Of a stretch of 19,944 nt of DNA, positions 13,728 through 19,944 are shown piece by piece (positions within the stretch are counted from its first letter, which is position 1; the number at the start of each line of letters is the position of its first letter). Location: the NCBI GenBank assembly GCA_052034295.1, contig JBPOIS010000083.1:1-19944 (forward strand), given 5' to 3'. The notes beneath the pieces are model-generated. The model was not told the DNA's origin. It saw nothing but the letters and a program-made list of their open reading frames with translations, and did no database searches. The position numbers and the translations under genes were made by a program. This DNA comes from JBPOIS01 sp052034295. GTDB lineage: Bacteria > Pseudomonadota > Gammaproteobacteria > Pseudomonadales > Moraxellaceae.

Positions 13728-14114
13728 ATGGATGAAAATTTTGATGGCCTGAAAGTGATGGTGATCGACGACTCCAAGACGATCCGTCGCACCGCAGAAA
13801 CACTGCTTGAAAAGGCAGGCTGTACGGTCATCTCTGCCAACGACGGCTTTGATGCGCTGGCCAAGATCGCTGACAGCAATCCCGACATCATCTTTGTGGA
13901 CATCATGATGCCCCGCCTGGATGGCTATCAGACCTGTGCCCTGATCAAGAACAACAAAACCTACCAGAACACCCCTGTGATCATGCTGTCATCCAAGGAT
14001 GGCCTGTTCGACAAGGCCAAGGGACGCATCGTGGGTTCGGATGAATATCTGACCAAGCCGTTCAGCAAGGAAGAGCTGTTTGAAGCCATTCGGCAGCACG
14101 TGGGCAAATACTGA
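13728..14114 (+). CDS. pilG: Type IV pilus response regulator PilG
   Basis: A 128-residue single-domain CheY-like receiver. The acidic pair is in VIDDSKT, the phospho-acceptor Asp58 is in IIFVDIMMPRLDG, the switch Ser/Thr region is IMLSSKDG, and the conserved Lys is in YLTKPFS. Its sequence is almost the same as Pseudomonas PilG as I remember it, including DGYQTCALIKNN and KAKGRIVGSD. PilG is phosphorylated by ChpA and promotes pilus extension and cAMP signalling. The ATG at 13728 aligns with the known N terminus and has AGGA ten bases upstream; the ATG at 13719 touches that same AGGAAG and is too close to use it. First gene of the operon. Confidence 0.95.
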   Translation: MDENFDGLKVMVIDDSKTIRRTAETLLEKAGCTVISANDGFDALAKIADSNPDIIFVDIMMPRLDGYQTCALIKNNKTYQNTPVIMLSSKDGLFDKAKGRIVGSDEYLTKPFSKEELFEAIRQHVGKY

Positions 14115-14134
14115 GTTTTGTGGAGAGGTGGGTT

Positions 14135-14503
14135 ATGGCACGTATCTTGGTTGTGGATGACTCCCCGACAGAGAGCTTTCGGTTCCGGGAGATCCTGCAG
14201 CGTCACGGCCATCAGGTGATTGAAGCCAGCAATGGTGCAGACGGCGTGACCATGTCGCGCACCGAGAAGCCCGATCTGGTGCTGATGGATGTGGTCATGC
14301 CCGGCATGAACGGGTTCCAGGCCACCCGCCAGATCACCCGCCACCCTGAGACATCCAGCATTCCTGTGGTGATTGTCAGCACCAAGGATCAGGAGACCGA
14401 CCGGGTCTGGGGCAAACGTCAGGGGGCCAGTGACTACCTGACCAAGCCGGTGGACGAAACCAACCTGCTGCGGGTGATCAATCAACTGCTGATCTCTGGA
14501 TAG
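14135..14503 (+). CDS. pilH: Type IV pilus response regulator PilH
   Basis: A 122-residue single-domain receiver starting MARILVVDDSPTE. Phospho-acceptor Asp52 is in LVLMDVVMPGMNG, followed by VIVSTKDQETD and the conserved Lys in YLTKPVDE. The KRQGASDYLTKP stretch is diagnostic of PilH. In the Pil-Chp system PilH is the second regulator, acting as a phosphate sink or retraction-side output opposed to PilG. The ATG at 14135 has GGAGAGG upstream; an earlier in-frame start at 14120 adds MERWV and lies in that ribosome site. It is 20 bases after pilG and 4 bases before pilI. Confidence 0.95.
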   Translation: MARILVVDDSPTESFRFREILQRHGHQVIEASNGADGVTMSRTEKPDLVLMDVVMPGMNGFQATRQITRHPETSSIPVVIVSTKDQETDRVWGKRQGASDYLTKPVDETNLLRVINQLLISG

Positions 14504-14507
14504 CATC

Positions 14508-15047
14508 ATGTCCGCACGAGGCTTTATCGAGCTGTTGCGGCTGGCCGAGCGGGCCCGCCTTCGCAAACAAAGCATCCAGCGCCACGAAAAAGGCGAACGC
14601 TGGTCGGGGGTGGCCTTCCGGCTGGCCGGCCTGCAGTTCATCAGCCCGCTGGGCGAAATCGCTGAAGTGCTGAACCTCCAGGATTACACCCCTGTGCCCG
14701 GCACCCAGCCCTGGATGCTGGGCCTGTCCAATGTGCGCGGCCGCCTGCTGCCGCTGACCGATCTGGCCGGGTTTGCCGGGTTTGCCGGGCTGGTGCGCAA
14801 CAGCCGGCATGCCAAGGTGCTGGTGGTGGACCAGCCTGACCTGTTTTCAGGCCTGCTGGTCGATGAGGTGCAGGGCATTCAACATTTTGGTGCCGAAAAT
14901 TACCGGCCTGATGTGGCGCAGATTCCCGAGGGGCTGGCCGGGATGGTGGAAGGACGTTTTGAGGATGCACAGGGACAGCACTGGATTGTGGTGCTGCCCA
15001 GCCGGTTGACCAGTGACACGCGCTACATGAATGCCGCGTTACGTTGA
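14508..15047 (+). CDS. pilI: CheW-like coupling protein PilI
   Basis: The 179-residue protein has a CheW-like domain from about residue 33 (GVAFRLAGLQFISPLGEIAEVL), the typical PWMLGLSNVRGRLLPLTDL, and FSGLLVDEVQGI. PilI bridges the receptor PilJ and the kinase ChpA. The first 30 residues (rich in Arg, Glu and Lys) precede the CheW fold, as in the Pseudomonas protein. A short tandem repeat in the DNA (GCCGGGTTT, from 14767) encodes FAGFAG in the middle of the domain, inside the usual conserved loop. The start at 14508 follows the pilH stop by four bases; no other start fits the domain. Confidence 0.93.
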   Translation: MSARGFIELLRLAERARLRKQSIQRHEKGERWSGVAFRLAGLQFISPLGEIAEVLNLQDYTPVPGTQPWMLGLSNVRGRLLPLTDLAGFAGFAGLVRNSRHAKVLVVDQPDLFSGLLVDEVQGIQHFGAENYRPDVAQIPEGLAGMVEGRFEDAQGQHWIVVLPSRLTSDTRYMNAALR

Positions 15048-15109
15048 CCCATGACCTGTTTTTAGAATCAGAGATTGTTTGCCAGTCAGGGAAGCAAGGA
15101 GCAGTTTAG

Positions 15110-17224
15110 ATGAAGAATGCGGTTGTGAAGGGGGTAGACAAGTCATCTGCCGCAGCCAATGCCGGCCAGAATGCCTGGGCGCGGATGGCGGGGTTCTTTG
15201 GTGACCCCACCCGGACCACGCCCTGGCTGGTCGGCGCCATTGTGGCCGCCCTGGTGACGCTGATTGTGCTGGTGTACCTGCTGGTGAGCGTGCCACGCGA
15301 CAACACCCTGATCCGTAACGTCGCCGAAATGCGCGTGCTGTCACAGCAGATTGCCAAGAACGCGTCGGAAGCGGCGCGTGGTTCGAACCAGACCGCCTTC
15401 CAGAGCCTGGAAGCCAACCAGAAGCGCTTCAAGGAGCTGCTGGACTCGGTGCACAGCCTCTATGGCAACACGGCGACCGTGGACAAGAGCTGGGCGGACA
15501 TCAACAAGCACACCAACCTGATTCTGGCCAACCGCAAGACCGTGCAGGAACTGAACGGCCTGGCGCTGAACATTGCGGAAGTGGTGCCGGACATGCAGGC
15601 CGAATACAACGCGGTGGTCGATGGCATGGTGCGTGAAGGCGCGCCGTCCAGCCAGGTGGCACTGGCCAAAAACCAGGTGCTGCTGTCCGAGCGGATCCTG
15701 CGCTCGATCAACACCGTGCTGAACGGGGATGAAAGCTCCGTGTCCTCCGCCGATGACTTCAGTTCTGATGCCGACGATTTTGGCCGTGTGCTGGATGGCC
15801 AGCTCAGCGGTGACAATTCGCTGGGTCTGGAGCGGGTCAACTCCGCCGAGCTGCGTGCTTCGCTGGAATCGGTCAAGCAGACCTATGAAGACAGCATCAA
15901 AAACGCAGCGGCCCGCATTCTGGTGAGCTCGCCGCAGGTGTATCAGGTGCGCAGCTCCACCAGTGCGCTGCTGAAAACCTCGGTGGACATGCTGAACCAG
16001 CTGACCACCCTGTCGGAAGACGTGGCCCGCAAGACCCGTAACGTCGGCAGTACCATTGTGCTGCTGCTGGCCCTGGGGGGGCTGGTCTGGTCGCTGTTCA
16101 AGCTGTTCCAGATGCGCGCGACCCTGGACCAGGAGCGCATGCTGGCCGATGCCGACCGCAAGCGCGTCGAAGCTGAAGCAGAATCCAAGCGTGCCCAGTT
16201 GCTGGAAGAAGAAAGTGAACGCAACCAGACCGCCATTCTGCGGCTGCTGGACGAACTCGGCGACCTCGCGGACGGTGACCTGACCGTCAACGCCACGGTG
16301 TCCGAAGACTTCACCGGCGCGATTGCCGACTCGGTCAACTACGCGATCGACCAGCTGCGTCAACTGGTGTCTGCGATCAACACCACGGCCCTGCAGGTTG
16401 CGGAGTCGTCCCAGGAAACCCAGGCCACCACCATGCAGCTGGCGGAAGCCTCTGAGCACCAGGCGCAGGAAATCGCCGGTGCCTCTGCGGCGATCAACGA
16501 AATGGCCGTGTCGATTGACCAGGTGTCGGCCAACGCCATGGAGTCTGCTGCAGTTGCGGAGCGGTCGGTTGCGATCGCCTACAACGGCGGTGAAGTGGTT
16601 CAGCGCTCCATCGATGGCATGAACACCATCCGTGAGCAGATCCAGGAAACCTCCAAACGGATCAAGCGTCTGGGTGAATCCTCGCAGGAGATCGGTGACA
16701 TCGTTTCGCTGATTAACGACATTGCCGACCAGACCAACATTCTGGCCCTGAACGCGGCGATTCAGGCTTCGATGGCCGGTGAAGCCGGACGCGGTTTTGC
16801 GGTGGTTGCCGACGAGGTTCAGCGCCTCGCGGAACGCTCCACAGCGGCCACCAAGCAGATCGAAGGGCTGGTGCGTACCATTCAGACCGACACCAACGAA
16901 GCGGTTATTTCGATGGAGCAAACCACGTCTGAGGTGGTCCGTGGTGCAAAACTGGCCAAGGACGCTGGTGTGGCCCTGGAAGAGATTCAGGAAGTATCCC
17001 GCTCTCTGGCGGACCTGATTCAGAACATTTCCAACGCAGCCCGCCAGCAGGCCGCATCGGCAGGCCACATTTCCAACACCATGAACATCATTCAGGAAAT
17101 CACCACGCAGACCACTGCCGGTACCATTGCCACCGCCCGCTCCGTCGGTAACCTGGCAGACATGGCGGCCAACCTGCGTGAATCGGTCTCCGGCTTCAAG
17201 CTGCCTGAGGGCAACCAAGCGTGA
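15110..17224 (+). CDS. pilJ: Type IV pilus chemoreceptor PilJ
   Basis: A 704-residue methyl-accepting chemotaxis protein. TM1 is at about 38-61 (after a 37-residue cytoplasmic start), the periplasmic PilJ-type helical sensor at 62-312, and TM2 at about 314-332 (TIVLLLALGGLVWSLFKLF). A HAMP region follows, and the cytoplasmic signalling domain covers about 425-690. The conserved hairpin tip is present (DIADQTNILALNAAIQAS.. GRGFAVVADEVQRLAERS, about 535-577). PilJ senses surface contact and pilin state and controls ChpA through PilI. The ATG at 15110 has AAGGAG ten bases upstream. The protein is slightly longer than Pseudomonas PilJ (about 680) because of the N-terminal tail. It is in operon with pilI, 62 bases upstream, and pilK, 15 bases downstream. 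Confidence 0.95.
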   Translation: MKNAVVKGVDKSSAAANAGQNAWARMAGFFGDPTRTTPWLVGAIVAALVTLIVLVYLLVSVPRDNTLIRNVAEMRVLSQQIAKNASEAARGSNQTAFQSLEANQKRFKELLDSVHSLYGNTATVDKSWADINKHTNLILANRKTVQELNGLALNIAEVVPDMQAEYNAVVDGMVREGAPSSQVALAKNQVLLSERILRSINTVLNGDESSVSSADDFSSDADDFGRVLDGQLSGDNSLGLERVNSAELRASLESVKQTYEDSIKNAAARILVSSPQVYQVRSSTSALLKTSVDMLNQLTTLSEDVARKTRNVGSTIVLLLALGGLVWSLFKLFQMRATLDQERMLADADRKRVEAEAESKRAQLLEEESERNQTAILRLLDELGDLADGDLTVNATVSEDFTGAIADSVNYAIDQLRQLVSAINTTALQVAESSQETQATTMQLAEASEHQAQEIAGASAAINEMAVSIDQVSANAMESAAVAERSVAIAYNGGEVVQRSIDGMNTIREQIQETSKRIKRLGESSQEIGDIVSLINDIADQTNILALNAAIQASMAGEAGRGFAVVADEVQRLAERSTAATKQIEGLVRTIQTDTNEAVISMEQTTSEVVRGAKLAKDAGVALEEIQEVSRSLADLIQNISNAARQQAASAGHISNTMNIIQEITTQTTAGTIATARSVGNLADMAANLRESVSGFKLPEGNQA

Positions 17225-17239
17225 GGCCAGGGTGTGTTC

Positions 17240-18031
17240 ATGAAATGGAGCGAAGGGTTTGATGCCGAGCAGTCTGCACTCTGGCACTCCCTGATCGAAC
17301 AGCGGCTGGGCATGGTGTTGCCCAGCCGCCAGCAGGGATTGTTTGAGCAGTGCATCAAATCATCCTGGCAGCAGAGCGGGCTGAGTCTGGAGCAGTATCT
17401 GGCCTTGCTGGTCCGGGATGCCGAGGCCTGGCAACAGCTGGCTGAGCGGCTGCTGATCCACGAAACCCAGTTTTTTCGCCATCCACCCTCGTTTGCGGTG
17501 GTGGCGCAACATTGTCGTGAGCGGCAGCAGTTGCTCAGGGTGTGGAGCGCCGGCTGTGCCACGGGTGAAGAAACCTGGTCTCTGGCCATCACGGCCGCGG
17601 AGCAGGGGTGCCCGGTCCAGGTGTTTGGCACCGACTACAGTGACGCTGCACTGAGCGAGGCCAGGGCAGGATGCTATGCCGTGCGCCGGGTCAGTCGGCT
17701 CAGCGAAGCACAGCGGGAGCGTTTTGGCAGCTATGACGCCGCCCGCAGGCACTGGCGTGTCGGGCAGTCACTGCGTGCCCAGGTGGTGTTTGGCCGGCAA
17801 AACCTGCACAGCCTGAGCGATTATGCCCTGCGCGACATGGACATTGTTTTTTGCCAGAACGTTTTGATCTACTTCCGGCGCTTCGAGCGGCGGGATATTG
17901 TTCAGAAAATGATTGAGCACCTGCGTCCCGGCGGACTGCTGGTGCTTGGGCCAGGGGAACTGTCAGGGTGGCAGCCGGTTGGGGTCCGGCGCCATCCGGA
18001 TCTGCAGACCCTGGCATACCTCAAATTGTAA
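17240..18031 (+). CDS. pilK: CheR-type methyltransferase PilK
   Basis: This 263-residue protein has the CheR layout: a helical N-terminal domain ending in LLIHETQFFRHPPSF (residues about 73-87), then a Rossmann-type SAM-binding domain with VWSAGCATGEETWSL, the acidic FGTDYSD and the active-site stretch VFCQNVLIYF near residue 215. PilK is predicted to methylate glutamates of PilJ. The ATG at 17240 has AGGG eight bases upstream; a GTG at 17234 with GAGG seven bases upstream would add two residues and cannot be excluded. It lies between pilJ and chpA, as in Pseudomonas. No CheB-like methylesterase gene (chpB) is seen, but it may follow chpA outside the window. Confidence 0.92.
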   Translation: MKWSEGFDAEQSALWHSLIEQRLGMVLPSRQQGLFEQCIKSSWQQSGLSLEQYLALLVRDAEAWQQLAERLLIHETQFFRHPPSFAVVAQHCRERQQLLRVWSAGCATGEETWSLAITAAEQGCPVQVFGTDYSDAALSEARAGCYAVRRVSRLSEAQRERFGSYDAARRHWRVGQSLRAQVVFGRQNLHSLSDYALRDMDIVFCQNVLIYFRRFERRDIVQKMIEHLRPGGLLVLGPGELSGWQPVGVRRHPDLQTLAYLKL

Positions 18032-18061
18032 AGGATCGGGCCAGATGGACAAGGGGTCAGC

Positions 18062-19944
18062 ATGAACCAGCAGCAATCATACATCGCACTTGATTGGGTC
18101 AAGGACGCGCTTAACGAGCTGCTGGACAGCATCATCAGCAATCTGGCCAGCCCGGACATCCTGTTACAGCCTTCAGCGCTGCAGCAGGTGGCCACTGACC
18201 TGCATCAGGTGGGCGGCATTCTGCAGATGACCCAGCTGCACGAGCCCCTGATCCTGGCTGACGTGCTCAAGCAGGTGGCCCTGGTGGCCCACCAGCCAAA
18301 CCTGGGTCTGACCATCCTGCCCGAACTGCGGCTGGGGGTGGAGCTGCTGCGCGAGGAAATCAACCAGATCCAGTACAGCAAGCGCCGGCACTCTGTGGCG
18401 ATCTACCGGATGGTGTATCACCTGCAGGGTCTGCTGGGGCAGCACACCGCCCTGCCGCAGGAGCTGATTCCACCGGCACCGCTGCTGCTGCGCAACGACT
18501 ACCTCAGCCGACGGCTGACCGGTGAGGAGCGCCAGTGGCTGCAACTGGCCTGGCGCCAGCAGATGCAGGTCCTGTTGCAGGGGCTGCCCGACGATGAGGT
18601 CTGGACCCGGCTGCATCGTGTGGCCGAGGTGCTGAGCTCGGCCAGTCCTTCCCTGCAGCAGGCGGCCCAGTGGCATGTGGCGACTGTACTGCTGCAGGAA
18701 CAGGCCATGTCCGGCCTGCCGCTGCGCAGCAATTTCAAGCGACTGCTGGTGCGTCTGGAGCGCAGTGCCCGGGTGCAGCAGGATGATGATCTGCTGCTGG
18801 TGGACCTGTTGATCCAGCTGGGACAGTTCCAGCCCCTGCACACCACCGAGGGACGGCGGCTGCGTAGCCTGGCCGGGCTGGATTCCCCGAGCAACCTGAA
18901 CAATAACCGGGTGCTGGACCGGGTGCGTGGCCTGCTGGTGCAGGTGCTGCAGCAGACCCTCACCGCCGATGAAACCCTCACCCTTCTGGATGAAGCCAGC
19001 CACTTGCTGGACATTGGCGGCTGGTACCAGCTGGTGGATCAGCTGCAGGGCTGCCGTACCGCACTGACTGAACACCGGCTGGCGGCTGATTGCCAGCAGC
19101 AGGCCCAGGCCATTCTGGATCAGATTGATCACCTGCTGTCGCTGTCGGCACAGCCTTCCAGCAGTGATGTGGCGGTCGAGGAAGCCCGCCATGCAGCGGT
19201 GCGGGCTTCGCGCATCGCCCTGGAAAATGCCAAAAATGCCCTGGTGGCCTACACCGCACACGAGCAGGACCTGCAGTATCTCGCCGACATTCCCCAGGAG
19301 CTGGATCAGGTGCGTGGGGTGTTTACCCTGCTGAATCTGGACGAAGCCGCCAGCCTGACCACCCAGGTGGGACAACTGTTCCGGGATCAGGTACTGGACA
19401 GCGCCCAGTCGCCCAGCTGGCGGCAAATGGACCTGCTGGCCGACATGGTGTCCGGGATTGAGTACTACCTGGACCAGCTGGCTGGCCACTACCAGGATGC
19501 CCACATCCTCAAGCGTGTGGCCCAGTGCCTGATCGAGTTTGAGCAGGTGGGTGAGCCCGGGGACGAGCGCCCCAGCAGCAAGGGCGAAAAAGTCTTTGAT
19601 GACCACACGTCGCTGGACTTGCTGGATGCCCTGGCCATTCCGCTGCCTCCCGCCACGGTGGCGCTGGACGACGCCGGAGAAACTCAGCAGCCAGACGCAG
19701 AAACAGAACGCCCTGTGGAACCCGTGGCAGCACCGCAGGACATCCAGCAGGCATCGGAGCTGCCTGCATCAGTCCCCGCAGCGGCGACGCTGCCGGCAGA
19801 ATGGCTGGCTGCCATCACCCTGCCTGAGGATGATTTTGACCAGGACGAGGACATCCGCGAGATTTTCATTGAGGAAGCGGGTGAGGTTCTGGAGACGATT
19901 GCGGCGTATTACCCGAAATGGTCGGGGAATTTTGCCGATGGGGA
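18062..19944 (+). CDS. chpA: Type IV pilus histidine kinase/response regulator ChpA, N-terminal part (3' end outside window)
   Basis: The frame is open from ATG 18062 (AAGGGG six bases upstream) to the end of the window: 627 complete codons with no stop. Full ChpA is a very large hybrid with several Hpt/Spt/Tpt domains, CheA-type kinase domains and a CheW-like and receiver end, none of which is reached here except the start of the first Hpt domain (DIREIFIEEAGEVLETI, about residues 598-614). Before that is a long helical region with two FimL-like Hpt-related segments: LHQVGGILQMTQL (about 47-59, His48) and LDQVRGVFTLLNL (about 414-426, Asp415 in the His position). An acidic, Pro/Ala-rich linker lies at about 525-580. 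It receives signal from PilJ through PilI and phosphorylates PilG and PilH. The call rests on operon order, these motifs and the PilK linkage. Confidence 0.9.
   Translation, partial: MNQQQSYIALDWVKDALNELLDSIISNLASPDILLQPSALQQVATDLHQVGGILQMTQLHEPLILADVLKQVALVAHQPNLGLTILPELRLGVELLREEINQIQYSKRRHSVAIYRMVYHLQGLLGQHTALPQELIPPAPLLLRNDYLSRRLTGEERQWLQLAWRQQMQVLLQGLPDDEVWTRLHRVAEVLSSASPSLQQAAQWHVATVLLQEQAMSGLPLRSNFKRLLVRLERSARVQQDDDLLLVDLLIQLGQFQPLHTTEGRRLRSLAGLDSPSNLNNNRVLDRVRGLLVQVLQQTLTADETLTLLDEASHLLDIGGWYQLVDQLQGCRTALTEHRLAADCQQQAQAILDQIDHLLSLSAQPSSSDVAVEEARHAAVRASRIALENAKNALVAYTAHEQDLQYLADIPQELDQVRGVFTLLNLDEAASLTTQVGQLFRDQVLDSAQSPSWRQMDLLADMVSGIEYYLDQLAGHYQDAHILKRVAQCLIEFEQVGEPGDERPSSKGEKVFDDHTSLDLLDALAIPLPPATVALDDAGETQQPDAETERPVEPVAAPQDIQQASELPASVPAAATLPAEWLAAITLPEDDFDQDEDIREIFIEEAGEVLETIAAYYPKWSGNFADG

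Noticed and set aside
14764..14790. GCCGGGTTT tandem repeat in pilI as a phase-variation tract
   Set aside because: Nine-base unit with only about two and a half copies, so changes would keep the frame; it most likely reflects codon repetition for FAGFAG.
15341..17287. Long minus-strand open frame of 648 residues opposite pilJ
   Set aside because: It lies entirely opposite pilJ and pilK, and its His/Gly/Arg-rich translation matches no family and has no ribosome site.
18173..19606. Long minus-strand open frame of 477 residues opposite chpA
   Set aside because: It is antisense to a clearly real gene. Its composition (Gln, His and Leu rich, no domain) is what high-GC third positions produce on the opposite strand.

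Overview
The window is about 20 kb of GC-rich DNA from a gammaproteobacterium, most likely of the Pseudomonadales. I base this on the gene order pilG-pilH-pilI-pilJ-pilK-chpA, on the very close likeness of PilG and PilH to the Pseudomonas proteins as I remember them, and on the NfuA, YbjN-family and System I cytochrome c maturation genes. A relative of the Moraxellaceae is possible but I cannot show it. There is no rRNA, tRNA, CRISPR array, insertion sequence or prophage. This is compact chromosomal backbone.

Layout. (1) 1-255: the 3' end of nfuA (Fe-S carrier), meeting a YbjN-family gene tail to tail over a perfect 24-bp palindromic terminator. (2) 966-3058, minus strand: an uncharacterised 331-residue helical protein and an exported alpha/beta hydrolase (lipase/esterase type), each followed by its own terminator. 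(3) 3059-3501: a 443-bp stretch with no gene. On its minus strand it carries what looks like an unannotated small RNA of about 120 nt, with nine GGA motifs and a strong Rho-independent terminator that has GGA in its apical loop. This is the design of the CsrB/RsmY/RsmZ RNAs that sequester CsrA/RsmA. A probable promoter for the next operon lies in the same stretch. (4) 3502-6655, plus strand: ccmA-ccmB-ccmC-ccmD-ccmE, mostly joined by ATGA overlaps, then a 109-residue membrane protein where ccmF is often found. ccmF, ccmG and ccmH are not in the window. (5) 6608-12183, minus strand: a periplasmic adaptor lipoprotein and an HAE1-type RND pump, then an HD-domain hydrolase gene broken by a one-base frameshift, then an ArsC-like (low-molecular-weight phosphatase fold) protein that has lost its catalytic cysteines. 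(6) 12402-13465: a small helical orphan and a DUF4124-like exported coiled-coil protein, converging. (7) 13728-19944, plus strand: the Pil-Chp chemotaxis-like operon that controls type IV pili and twitching, ending inside chpA.

How the parts work together. CcmABCDE would load heme onto CcmE for c-type cytochrome assembly, with the ligation genes elsewhere. In the Pil-Chp system the receptor PilJ is coupled by PilI to the histidine kinase ChpA, which phosphorylates PilG and PilH; PilK methylates PilJ. The adaptor and RND pump need an outer-membrane TolC-like channel encoded elsewhere.

The most notable observations are the candidate Csr/Rsm-type sponge RNA at about 3182-3301 (minus) with a possible GacA-like box upstream, the cysteine-less ArsC-like protein, the ccm operon ending in an unknown membrane protein, and the frameshifted HD hydrolase. 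No search was run; all family calls come from reading the sequence.
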